A stretch of DNA of 64,000 bases from Treponema sp. (GTDB taxonomy: Bacteria; Spirochaetota; Spirochaetia; Treponematales; Treponemataceae): positions 1 through 64,000 of the forward strand of contig JAKSTI010000006.1 of assembly GCA_024402665.1 (NCBI GenBank). The letters are read 5' to 3'. Positions 56,269-64,000 of the stretch are shown in pieces (the first letter of the stretch is position 1; the number at the start of each line of letters is the position of its first letter). The translations under genes were made by a program, and so were the position numbers. Under the pieces are notes generated by a model. That model was not told the origin of the DNA. It did not search any database and saw only the letters and a list, made by a program, of their open reading frames with translations.

Positions 56269-57866
56269 ACAGCATCCTGGAAGTCTAAAGGTTTGCTTAA
56301 TACAAATCCCTGAATATAATCGAACTTTTCTTCTTTTAAGATTCCAAGCTGAGTTTCATTTTCAACACCTTCTGCAAGTACCTTACAATTCATAAGGTGA
56401 CCAATGGAAAGGACTGTTGTTACAAAGTTTCTGTTCTTTTCATCAGTTGTAATTCCATCAATAAGACTCTTGTCTATCTTTAATAAATTGAGCGGCATCT
56501 TGTGGAAGTGGGAAATTGAAGTATAACCTGTTCCAAAATCATCAAGGGAAACAAAAATTCCAAGTTCCTTAAGTTTTGAAACATTTTCAATTGTAATATC
56601 AACAGAGTGAACAAAACAATGTTCAGTAATTTCAATTTCAAGGTTAGCAGCAGGGAATCCAGTTTCTTCTAAGAGGGACTGAACTTTTTCAACAAAACCG
56701 TATCTTCCAATATTTTTTGAAGAAATATTAACTGAAATTCGCAAATCAGGATGAGAAAGCACCTGGTCCTTGAACTGAAGCATTGTGTGTTTCAAAACAT
56801 AATCATCAATCTGAAGAATAAGCTCAGATTTTTCTGCAATTGAAATAAGATTCTCTGTATTTTCAACTCTACCCTTATCATTTTTCATGCGGAGTAAAGC
56901 TTCGAATCCACGAATCTTCTTTGAAGCAGAATCATACTGAGGCTGGTACATCATATAAATACTTTCATTTTCAAGATTTTCTTTAATCTGACGTTCCAGA
57001 TCTGACTGTTTTGCAATATCTGCGGCCATAACAACATCAAAAGTATTTACTTTGAAAGCTTTATCTTTAGAAGCAGAATACATTGCAATATCAGCAAATT
57101 TAATCAAATCATCTGCGTTATCGCCATCATAAGGATATTTAGAAATTCCGGCATAAGCAGTAAGGAAATAATCTACATTAACATTATTCAAAGTAAAAGA
57201 AATCTTCTTGTTAACTTCTGCAATAATTTCTTCTGTAATTTCTTTTACTTCAGCATCGCCATCAACAATGATTACAAATTCATCGCCACCAATACGAGTT
57301 GCAGTACCTCTTCCGTTAAGTACAGTTGTCATTCGCTGGGTAACAATTTTAAGCATTTCATCACCGTAAGTATGACCGTAAGTATCATTTACGATTTTAA
57401 AATTTCCTAAATCGATGTAAACAACATAGAAAGTTTTTTCTGCGGCAATAGTTTCATTAATAAGCTGATACAAACCGCGTCTGTTATAAAGCCCCGTAAG
57501 ATAATCTGTAACTGCTTCCATGTGGCGGATATGAAACTGTTTCTTCAAAGCCTGCAAAGTAAGCAGATAAATCAGAAGATTACAAATGCCTGGGAAACTG
57601 GTACGTGTTTTAAAAATAAAAATAAGCAGCAGATATACAAGATTGATGTACATTAAAATAAGGGCAACTTTTCCACCCTTTTTGTAATCCATCTTAAGCA
57701 TAATAAAGCACAACACAAACTGAAGTGCCATAAGTCCGCCGTTTATTACCTTTAATACAGGGAATCTGTTATCCATAACAGACATTAAAAACTGCAATAA
57801 AACAAAGCCAATAGATAATAAAACTATCTTTAATGTAAATTTTAAGTGGTTCTTTTTTTCTGCCAT
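56253..57866 (-). CDS. Membrane GGDEF-EAL c-di-GMP enzyme
   Basis: 537 residues. Five or so N-terminal membrane helices (about 8-115), then a GGDEF domain (about 120-280) with intact active site RIGGDEFVII and DYLTGLYNRRG, then an EAL domain (about 290-535) with FEALLRM, EITEHC, DDFGTGYTSI, LKIDKSLID, AEGVEN and QGFVLSKPL. Both synthesis and breakdown of c-di-GMP are possible; the balance cannot be read. TATAAT at 57897-57892 puts transcription start near 57885, inside the first in-frame ATG (57887), so ATG 57866 with AAGGA is preferred. The last residues (DAVQLLC) lie in MATE-derived DNA, so the C-terminus may be replaced. Confidence 0.88.
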   Translation of the reverse strand: MAEKKNHLKFTLKIVLLSIGFVLLQFLMSVMDNRFPVLKVINGGLMALQFVLCFIMLKMDYKKGGKVALILMYINLVYLLLIFIFKTRTSFPGICNLLIYLLTLQALKKQFHIRHMEAVTDYLTGLYNRRGLYQLINETIAAEKTFYVVYIDLGNFKIVNDTYGHTYGDEMLKIVTQRMTTVLNGRGTATRIGGDEFVIIVDGDAEVKEITEEIIAEVNKKISFTLNNVNVDYFLTAYAGISKYPYDGDNADDLIKFADIAMYSASKDKAFKVNTFDVVMAADIAKQSDLERQIKENLENESIYMMYQPQYDSASKKIRGFEALLRMKNDKGRVENTENLISIAEKSELILQIDDYVLKHTMLQFKDQVLSHPDLRISVNISSKNIGRYGFVEKVQSLLEETGFPAANLEIEITEHCFVHSVDITIENVSKLKELGIFVSLDDFGTGYTSISHFHKMPLNLLKIDKSLIDGITTDEKNRNFVTTVLSIGHLMNCKVLAEGVENETQLGILKEEKFDYIQGFVLSKPLDFQDAVQLLC

Positions 57867-57935
57867 AACATCCTTGTCCTTTGACATTTTGATTATAACA
57901 TGGAAAGTTATTTTTTAATACAGAATAACAATAAA

Positions 57936-58952
57936 TTAGTAATTTTCAATTGTAATTGCCGGTACAATTCCCATTGAAGTGTCGTGTACATGAGCTATAG
58001 AATAACTGAAACCAGAATCATCTACGCAACGAACTTCATCGCCATTATAATAGTTTGGACTACGCAGCCACCAATACCCACCCTGTCCTTCTACATCTGA
58101 AGATTTTGCACCTTTTGCAATAGCATAATCTGTTGGAAAACGAATACGAGTGTCATCCTCTTTTTCTTTATTCGGGTTGTTCTTGTACCAGTCATAAGCC
58201 GGGAAACCATAGTCAGGATTTACACTCTCTTTTACGCTGAGTAAAAAAACTTCCTCGCCTGAATATTGTTCATAAGCTGCTATTCCTTTTATATCATCAA
58301 TACTTGCCTCTGGATATTTATTCACAGAAACTAAAAATTTTTGACCTGCTGGAGTAAATGCAGTTTGAAATAGTCCTTTTCCATTCCACAATACTCTTGA
58401 CATTCCAGAAGTTTCACCATATTTGATATCATCTATTGTACCTGAAAGATAATCTCTCATTCTTGAAATAAAGTATTTATTTCTTGGACGCATAAGATCT
58501 GTATCAATAAATTCATCATGGAAAGGAACACCAGAATCAATAATAGATTCTGACAGCAATAACATTTTTCCAGATTCATTATAATCTTTTGTAAGAACAC
58601 GCCATTTAAGTGGTTCAACAAGAAAAAACTCATTATCAAGTTTTGCGTAATAATTTCCATCACTTCCTGCATAATAGGTAATATGCCCCATAGATAAAGC
58701 AGGTATTTTATTAACTTTTACACTGTTGTCTTTTTTAGACTGAGGGTAATCTCCAAAAACCAGAATATCGTATTCTTTATCTTTGATAATCTGCGTTCCA
58801 ATTTTTTCCGGCTGCTCATGAAAACTATATGTTATTTGATAATCTATATTCTCTTCTTCTATTTCATTGATTTGCCCATGATTACAACTTAAAATAGAAT
58901 AACTAAATAATAAGCAAAATAAAACTGATGTAATATTTTTTATTTTTTTCAT
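57936..58952 (-). CDS. Lipoprotein with DUF6273 domain
   Basis: 338 residues from ATG 58952. Lipobox YSILSC. After a short linker the chain is one DUF6273-type domain: YDILVFGDYPQSKKD, LVEPLKWRVLTKD, KMLLLSESII, EVFLLSVKESVNPDYGF, RFPTDYAIAKGA, YWWLRSPNYY and a GIVPAITIENY end. Paralogue of the C-terminal half of the lipoprotein at 25338-26786, but without Ig-like domains. It is last in a three-lipoprotein operon, starting seven bases after the previous stop. It is presumably surface- or periplasm-facing; ligand unknown. Confidence 0.75.
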   Translation of the reverse strand: MKKIKNITSVLFCLLFSYSILSCNHGQINEIEEENIDYQITYSFHEQPEKIGTQIIKDKEYDILVFGDYPQSKKDNSVKVNKIPALSMGHITYYAGSDGNYYAKLDNEFFLVEPLKWRVLTKDYNESGKMLLLSESIIDSGVPFHDEFIDTDLMRPRNKYFISRMRDYLSGTIDDIKYGETSGMSRVLWNGKGLFQTAFTPAGQKFLVSVNKYPEASIDDIKGIAAYEQYSGEEVFLLSVKESVNPDYGFPAYDWYKNNPNKEKEDDTRIRFPTDYAIAKGAKSSDVEGQGGYWWLRSPNYYNGDEVRCVDDSGFSYSIAHVHDTSMGIVPAITIENY

Positions 58953-58959
58953 ATACAAC

Positions 58960-60879
58960 CTATAATTCATTAAAATATTCAACTATTGACTGAGAAAGTT
59001 CCTGGGACATGATTTCCCTGTTCGTTATACTTCTTAAAAAAAGGGATTCATCATAATTATCCTGATAGCCTAATTCAACATGACATGCTGGAATATCAAG
59101 AACCCATGGCAGAGATTTATTTAAAAACCAAATATTTCTAAGCACCCTAAGTACTCCTAAATCAGTTCCTGTTAAAAGTTTCGGATTAGAATTCATTTTT
59201 TCAATATAATTTCTTGAATTAATCATTCCTTCATTTATCTTTTTTGCAAAAGAATATGTATTTCTGGAAATCATATTTCCAGCATAATCAGAACGCCAAG
59301 AGTTCTCACTAACCCATTGCTGGTTTCCAGCATAAGTTTCCGGATACCAGACATATACTTCTGAACCTTTGCTAGTACGACCATTGCTTCCTCTATTAAT
59401 ACTAATACTCAATTGAATATCAACCTCACAAAGCACTGAATAAAGTGGTATATATTCTGGCACAGAAATACTACTACCGCACATACTTACCAACCCCAGT
59501 CGAGCTTCAGGAGTACTTATACGGTTTGTCCTTATATTTAAAATATCTGATTGACTATCTATTCTCAAAAAGTTTTCTCTTGAATCTTCGTACCATAATG
59601 GGTATCCGAAATCTCCAATTTCATCAGATGTGCTTCTTGAATAAATTACTTCCGCACCTAAAGCTTTTAGTTTTGGTCCAAGATAATCCATAACAAAAAC
59701 CTGGGTATACAAATCTTCAAGAATATTGTTATTTATGGAGGTTTTCGGAAATAATGGATCTACGTGAAAATAATCATCATTGCCAAATCCATGATTTCCT
59801 GCAAGCATAATAATTCTGCCTTTTAATGGCTTATATTCGCTGGTAGGTTTTAATGGAATAAATTTGATTTCAGTTTTTAATGGTTTATGACCAATCCCAG
59901 TACGGCACAGTCTAAAACCAATATCATTGAAATCTAAAGTAGAATTGATATTTGTTATTATGGAAGATCCAGAACGTGTATAAAAACTTCCGCCTCTAAC
60001 CCCGTCTTCAAATATATATTCTTTAACATTACCTGCCATATCATATATACCTAAAGAATTTGGGGATTTTAAACCAACCTGATGCGTACTTACATAAAAG
60101 TCTCCGCCAAGTGCTACATATTCATCCTGTGTAAAATCTGAAGTATAATCTTTATTACCTGTAACACCAGTATTTGTGTTATAACAATACCAGCCAACAT
60201 TATCTAAAAGGGAATCATTTGTAATATTTACTATTTCTGAATTTTGTCCTGGATATGGATAATTCCATTCTTTGCTTCCCGGTTTGCCACCTCTGGCTGC
60301 ATATTCCCATTCTTCTGCTGTAGGAAGACGGAATCCAGTTGAATCATTAATTATCCTTACAATAGCGAAATCAATATGATTATATTTTATTTCTATATCT
60401 GAAAGTATATAGGCAGGAGATAATCCACAATAAATACTTAATAAATTACAAAAATACATTGCATCATATTTTGTAATACTTTCTACAGGTCTAAGAGAGT
60501 CTATTTCCCCTTCTTTCAAGAATCTTTCCCGTGGATGTTTGGTTGTTGCACTAGGTTCAGAATCTAATCCAAGTAAATTCAGATTAGCATTTTGCATTAC
60601 AGTTTTATATAATTCTTTTGTTACTTCGTACTTAGAAATCTGAAAATCATTTATTTCATAATTTTTGTTTTCACTAAAAGCCCCTGGAAAATTACTGATT
60701 GTGTTAGCTTCTCCACCAACAAAACTGGTTCCAATAACATCAATCATTTCAATTGGAACCAGTATTCTTTCGTTCTCAGGAAGAATCATGGAAGGGTCAA
60801 TTTCTGGAATATCTTGATGGCATGAAAAGAATGTGAAAACTGCGGATAAACTTAAAATTAATAATCTACTTTTTTTCAT
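58960..60879 (-). CDS. Lipoprotein: FGE-like domain fused to amidase-like domain
   Basis: 639 residues, lipobox FTFFSC. Residues about 45-335 match the formylglycine-generating-enzyme (SUMF1) fold: YEINDFQISKYEVTKELY, GFRLPTAEEWEYAARGG, GLYDMAGNV-type SLGIYDMAGNVKEYIF, RGGSFY and IGFRLCR. Residues about 355-639 resemble N-acetylmuramoyl-L-alanine amidase (Amidase_3): MLAGNHGFG (first zinc His), LEDLYTQVFVMDYL (Glu ligand), SISINRGSN where SIHAN is expected (zinc His replaced by Ser), and HVELGYQDN with the catalytic Glu. Catalysis is therefore doubtful; wall binding may remain. The combination on one lipid anchor is unusual. Middle gene of the lipoprotein operon. Confidence 0.78.
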   Translation of the reverse strand: MKKSRLLILSLSAVFTFFSCHQDIPEIDPSMILPENERILVPIEMIDVIGTSFVGGEANTISNFPGAFSENKNYEINDFQISKYEVTKELYKTVMQNANLNLLGLDSEPSATTKHPRERFLKEGEIDSLRPVESITKYDAMYFCNLLSIYCGLSPAYILSDIEIKYNHIDFAIVRIINDSTGFRLPTAEEWEYAARGGKPGSKEWNYPYPGQNSEIVNITNDSLLDNVGWYCYNTNTGVTGNKDYTSDFTQDEYVALGGDFYVSTHQVGLKSPNSLGIYDMAGNVKEYIFEDGVRGGSFYTRSGSSIITNINSTLDFNDIGFRLCRTGIGHKPLKTEIKFIPLKPTSEYKPLKGRIIMLAGNHGFGNDDYFHVDPLFPKTSINNNILEDLYTQVFVMDYLGPKLKALGAEVIYSRSTSDEIGDFGYPLWYEDSRENFLRIDSQSDILNIRTNRISTPEARLGLVSMCGSSISVPEYIPLYSVLCEVDIQLSISINRGSNGRTSKGSEVYVWYPETYAGNQQWVSENSWRSDYAGNMISRNTYSFAKKINEGMINSRNYIEKMNSNPKLLTGTDLGVLRVLRNIWFLNKSLPWVLDIPACHVELGYQDNYDESLFLRSITNREIMSQELSQSIVEYFNEL

Positions 60880-60890
60880 TGCTATGTACC

Positions 60891-61988
60891 TTATTTGTCT
60901 TGTTTTAATATGTTATTTATTAATTCCATTTTTTCTTTATAAAGAACAGAATCTTTATATGAACATATTTTACATTCTAATAAAACCCATTCTGGAACGA
61001 AGTCAGGAGAGACTTCCATAATATCTGGATCATATATTTGAGTGCCTTCATATTCATAATTTAGAAAATTTAATATACGATACGTATGCTCACCTAATTC
61101 TTTAATTTCTTCTGGTTGCCCATATTCATTAATCTTGTAGTGATAATTTTGACTATAAAAATATTTATCAGGGTTCTCATAAAATAGTTCAGATTCATTA
61201 TAAGGTATATATTTTTTTAAATCACATACAGTACATCTTGTTCCAACCTCATCTGGAATAGAAAGGTATATTGCATCTGTAGTATCCGAATCCATCACAG
61301 TATAGTTTTTATGGTTAGCTATATAATAGTCTCCCCATTTATGAGGACTTTTTTCATCAACTTCTTCTGAATGTTCACACCTTGCAGCCTTAAAGTGATA
61401 GTCTTCGTCTTTCGAGAAGTATTCTTCATACCAATGAACATGCTCAACTTCTTCATAAGAAAATTCTTTAGAATATGAACACACTGTGCATGAAAACAAA
61501 ACCTTATCTGGCATTTCCTTCTCTTTGCCAGTTTCTGGATCTTCAACATATTTAAATTTAGTAATTGTTCCTTTCCCCCACTCATGTTTACTTTTTTCAC
61601 TCACTTCCTCTGAATGGGTACAAATGGCTCGCTTAAAATGATATTCGTCATCGTTTGACCAATCGCTGCTGAATCTATGAGTATGTGGGATTTTTTCTGT
61701 AGTAGACAGAAAGACTACTTTTCCGCAAACTTTACAGGTTTTTTGACTTAAACTATATGAAGCTTCTAATGGGGAAATCACGATTACTTCAGGTCCCCAT
61801 TCATGTTCACCAAAATCTTTGACATTATCTTTATGAAAACAGAGAGCTTTGTGCCAGTGTTTTTCATCGTTCCAGCTCCATTCTTCATCAAAAGGATGTC
61901 CCTTCTCACAACGATTAGAATCAAACATATTAGAACATGACACAAATACAAGAGAAATAAATGCAATCAGATATAAAACTTTTTTCAT
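60891..61988 (-). CDS. Lipoprotein with His/Cys repeats
   Basis: 365 residues, lipobox LVFVSC. About four repeats of 75-80 residues follow the pattern H...W..D..YHFKxAxCxHSEEV....H.WG, then CxVC: RFSSDWSNDDEYHFKRAICT, CTVCSYSKEFSYEEVEHVHW, and DEDYHFKAARCEHSEEVDEK are examples, and each ends in a CxxC or CxVC pair (CKVCGKV, CTVCSYS, CTVCDLK, CKICSYK). The residue order suggests metal binding, most likely zinc, but structural disulfides are also possible. Related repeats occur in secreted proteins of gut bacteria without known function. First gene of the operon that also encodes the FGE/amidase-like and DUF6273 lipoproteins. Confidence 0.7.
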   Translation of the reverse strand: MKKVLYLIAFISLVFVSCSNMFDSNRCEKGHPFDEEWSWNDEKHWHKALCFHKDNVKDFGEHEWGPEVIVISPLEASYSLSQKTCKVCGKVVFLSTTEKIPHTHRFSSDWSNDDEYHFKRAICTHSEEVSEKSKHEWGKGTITKFKYVEDPETGKEKEMPDKVLFSCTVCSYSKEFSYEEVEHVHWYEEYFSKDEDYHFKAARCEHSEEVDEKSPHKWGDYYIANHKNYTVMDSDTTDAIYLSIPDEVGTRCTVCDLKKYIPYNESELFYENPDKYFYSQNYHYKINEYGQPEEIKELGEHTYRILNFLNYEYEGTQIYDPDIMEVSPDFVPEWVLLECKICSYKDSVLYKEKMELINNILKQDK

Positions 61989-62082
61989 AATGAACCTTTT
62001 ATAAATATTTTAAAATTATAACATCAATATTTTATTTTGAATACCTTATTGCATTTAGATAAATATAAATTCTTGTTTTTAA

Positions 62083-62112
62083 TTGAAAATAAGTTCCGCA
62101 TTCTGATATTAT
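62083..62112 (+). promoter_or_regulatory. Promoter predicting a leaderless transcript
   Basis: TTGAAA (62083-62088), 18 bases, TATTAT (62107-62112). Transcription would begin at about 62119, the A of the start codon of the following gene. Confidence 0.5.
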
Positions 62113-62118
62113 TAGGGT

Positions 62119-62730
62119 ATGAATTCGACTCAGCAAAACGATAAATATTTTCTTCAATTTTCAAAAATTAAACTTTGGGATGAAATGGCAACTGATATTG
62201 CATATTTTCTTTTAAGCCAGGGTTATGAAACTATAATGGATAAAATCGATTTGACCTGCGGGGCTATTCCTCAGGGAGAATACGAACAGGTTATTGATCA
62301 GGGTGCGCCTCAGCAGTTTCTGACTTTCTATACCCACATTGCAGAATTCCGATTTGCGGTTGCTGTTACAGAAGCACTTAAAATGAATAAGGATTACTGG
62401 GTTGCTATAAAAAAATACTGCTATGATAAGGGCAAAGTTTTTAGACCAGAAAAGTTTGCTAATATTCAGGCCGCTTATGATTTACTGGATTGCTGCATTC
62501 TTGATGGAACTGGCGATGAAGATACAAAAAAAATAACTGTTGCTGAACAAGATAAAATTGTCTGGGAAAAACTTGTTGATACTCATGAAAACTACTGGCA
62601 AAAAGCAGGCAGCCCTGTAGATATTTATTATGATTTGCAAAGTTGCTTTATTCTTGGGATTCTAAATGAAAGCAGCATTAAATTTGCAAATGAAGAAAAT
62701 AAGATTTTTACCCTTTCTTGTGAAAATTAA
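62119..62730 (+). CDS. Protein of unknown function
   Basis: 203 residues, no signal peptide, no membrane span, acidic, mainly helical by composition. Landmarks are KIKLWDEMATDIAYFLLSQG, FRFAVAVTEALKMN and DIYYDLQSCFILGIL; the aromatic-rich helices suggest a compact soluble fold. No family recognised. It stands alone between divergent lipoprotein genes and the convergent tatD gene (1-base gap). Its promoter predicts a leaderless mRNA, although AGGG lies one base before the ATG. Confidence 0.7.
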   Translation: MNSTQQNDKYFLQFSKIKLWDEMATDIAYFLLSQGYETIMDKIDLTCGAIPQGEYEQVIDQGAPQQFLTFYTHIAEFRFAVAVTEALKMNKDYWVAIKKYCYDKGKVFRPEKFANIQAAYDLLDCCILDGTGDEDTKKITVAEQDKIVWEKLVDTHENYWQKAGSPVDIYYDLQSCFILGILNESSIKFANEENKIFTLSCEN

Positions 62731-62731
62731 A

Positions 62732-63529
62732 TCAGCAGATAATTTTTCTGGCATTCTGATTTACCATTTTTTTTAAATCGTCCAGATTCATTTTTAAAAG
62801 AGAAGCTAAATCTTTGTAAATGCGCTGGATCAGGAAAATTGAATTGTCTGTTCCACCAAGCCAGGGTTCTGAAGAAGGATTGTCTGTTTCACAAAGAATC
62901 AGATTTTTTGGAGTGATTTGAAGAAGCTGCTGGATGCTTTTTGAGCGGATTGTCTGGCAGCCGAATGTCTGATAATAATTGCGACGGCACATTTCCTTAA
63001 AAACATCTTCGGGGCCATCATACCAGTGAATAATTGGTTTTGCATCTGGATATTCTTCAAGAATACGGCAGATTTTTTCTTCGGCATCTTTTGTGTGGAT
63101 TACGCAATATTTTTTAGATTCATGGCAGTGCTGTAAAAAATAACGGAAAACTTCTTCCTGGCGTGCTTCAGGGGCATCTTTGTACCAGCAAAAATCCATC
63201 CCGATTTCACCAATCATAAAAGACTGACGGCAATAACTGTCATAGACGCTGAGGTTTGAAGAGGCTTTTGCGGCGTTCATAGGATGGATTCCAAAAGTCG
63301 GCAGGATTTTGACAGTACCAGGTGTCAGTTCTCCTGATTCTTCAAGATGAATCACACTTTGTTCCAGCTGAAGATTTTTTCCAAAAGATTTGTCATCACA
63401 GGAAGCCGCAACAATAATCCCGTTGAACGTCTTAAGCTGACTGATTAACTCGTCTTCAGGATTGTACCAGTCCAAATGAGTATGAAAATCTATATAACCT
63501 GTTTCATTATTGAAGCATAAGTTTTTCAT
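62732..63529 (-). CDS. TatD family metal-dependent hydrolase
   Basis: 265 residues. Metal-site motifs of the TatD DNase family: YIDFHTHLDWY, GEIGMDFCWYKDAP (Glu ligand), CVIHTKDAEE (His), PIIHWYDG (His), CETDNPSSEPW (Asp). Family enzymes are 3'-5' exonucleases or related hydrolases. ATG 63529 with GAGGA upstream is preferred over the longer frame starting at 63565; this places the start inside the last 23 bases of the ABC ATPase gene, so the two are translated together. Confidence 0.9.
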   Translation of the reverse strand: MKNLCFNNETGYIDFHTHLDWYNPEDELISQLKTFNGIIVAASCDDKSFGKNLQLEQSVIHLEESGELTPGTVKILPTFGIHPMNAAKASSNLSVYDSYCRQSFMIGEIGMDFCWYKDAPEARQEEVFRYFLQHCHESKKYCVIHTKDAEEKICRILEEYPDAKPIIHWYDGPEDVFKEMCRRNYYQTFGCQTIRSKSIQQLLQITPKNLILCETDNPSSEPWLGGTDNSIFLIQRIYKDLASLLKMNLDDLKKMVNQNARKIIC

Positions 63530-64000
63530 CAAAATCCTCAGCATTTCCCTGCCATATGATTTCACCTTTTTTCATAAGGATGATTCTGTCACTTACAGCT
63601 TTTGCTTCGTTAATATCGTGGGTAACCATAATTCCGGTAAAACCAAATGTTTTCTGCAGATTTCTTATTAAGGCGGCCAGTTTTTTTCTTAAGGGGGCAT
63701 CCAGAGCAGAAAGTGGTTCATCAAAAAGGACTAACTTTGGTTTCATAATAAGTGTTCTGGCTAAAGAAACTCGCTGAGCTTCACCGCCACTTAATGTATC
63801 TGGATAACGATTTCCAAAACCTTCAAGTTCAAACTGTTTTAAAAACTCATTTGCAAGACAACGGGCTTCTTTCTTTTTCATGCCGGCAGAAACTAATCCG
63901 TATGCAACATTATCTTCCACTTTAAGATGATCAAAGAGAGTGTGTTTCTGAAAAACCATTCCAATCTGACGTTTTGATGGAGCTTTTTTTGAAACTTCTT
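63507..64000 (-). CDS. ABC transporter ATP-binding protein, cut by window edge
   Basis: Partial: the frame stays open through the right edge (Q-loop KRQIGMVFQKHTLFDHL is visible), so the Walker A end is missing. Seen are the signature LSGGEAQRVSLAR, Walker B LVLFDEPLSALD and the switch His in MVTHDINEAKAVSD. The type (VFQ followed by DHLKVEDNVAYGL) matches importer ATPases for metal ions, thiamine, polyamines or sulfate. It drives solute uptake at the inner membrane; the partner genes lie beyond the window. The 3' end overlaps tatD. Confidence 0.93.
   Translation of the reverse strand, partial: EVSKKAPSKRQIGMVFQKHTLFDHLKVEDNVAYGLVSAGMKKKEARCLANEFLKQFELEGFGNRYPDTLSGGEAQRVSLARTLIMKPKLVLFDEPLSALDAPLRKKLAALIRNLQKTFGFTGIMVTHDINEAKAVSDRIILMKKGEIIWQGNAEDFDEKLMLQ

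Noticed and set aside
1-64000. tRNA, rRNA, CRISPR arrays, insertion sequences, prophage
   Set aside because: No cloverleaf, spaced direct repeats, transposase motifs or phage proteins were recognised on either strand.

Overview
The window is a low-GC (mid-to-upper 30s percent by eye) diderm bacterial chromosome segment, most likely from a gut or rumen Treponema (Spirochaetes). The case rests on outer-membrane beta-barrel proteins with treponemal-style signal peptides, many lipoproteins with short spirochaete-like lipoboxes, giant InlB/Listeria-Bacteroides-repeat surface lipoproteins, a MurA with Asp instead of Cys at the catalytic position (as in Borrelia), several c-di-GMP and cAMP signalling proteins, and an acetate kinase with a C-terminal extension. 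No rRNA, tRNA, CRISPR array, insertion sequence or phage gene was found.

Layout. 0.3-13.4 kb is mostly housekeeping: a small membrane protein, a DJ-1 family protein, a three-gene operon (outer-membrane-like protein, class III adenylate cyclase, FecR-domain protein), ackA, an orphan oligopeptide-binding lipoprotein coupled to an unknown cytoplasmic protein, a PepT-like peptidase and murA. 13.6-16.1 kb holds two convergent, recently homogenised porin-like genes around a dead lipoprotein gene. 16.3-23.0 kb has a PadR-controlled envelope operon (PadR, HAAS/DUF1700, DUF4097), mntP, thioredoxin, an MFS transporter, a CYTH protein, and an FMN-dehydrogenase/TIM-barrel pair. 23.1-33.1 kb has an EAL protein, a DUF6273 lipoprotein, an acyl-CoA synthetase plus sodium/solute symporter pair, and a csoR-copA copper operon whose copA carries a fused CopZ-like domain with its own ribosome binding site.

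33.1-41.3 kb is a surface operon: a 1323-residue InlB-repeat lipoprotein, a 1194-residue lipoprotein ending in a C-type-lectin-like fold, and a small beta-barrel. 41.7-44.1 kb has a queuosine-precursor transporter, an SDR enzyme and a membrane-anchored propeller-like protein. 44.1-50.7 kb is a six-gene aromatic amino acid supraoperon (pheA, aroC, an aroE-aroK fusion, aroA, tyrA, DAHP synthase). 50.9-54.4 kb has a GT8 glycosyltransferase, a GH27 alpha-galactosidase interrupted by a carbohydrate-binding-like module, and a rhodanese-like protein. 54.36-54.64 kb carries two copies of a highly structured repeat. Then come a MATE exporter, the deletion scar of a second MATE gene, a GGDEF-EAL protein, a lipoprotein cluster (DUF6273; formylglycine-enzyme-like plus amidase fusion; His/Cys repeats), an unknown protein, a TatD hydrolase and a truncated ABC ATPase at the right edge.

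The most unusual material is the structured repeat at 54.4-54.6 kb, the 15-base palindrome AGGGGACAGACCCCT recurring inside unrelated coding sequences, a perfect 14-bp palindrome within the first codons of the alpha-galactosidase, the nested copZ start inside copA, the inverted porin pair, and the lectin/FGE/InlB lipoproteins. Assignments come from reading motifs only; no database search was run.
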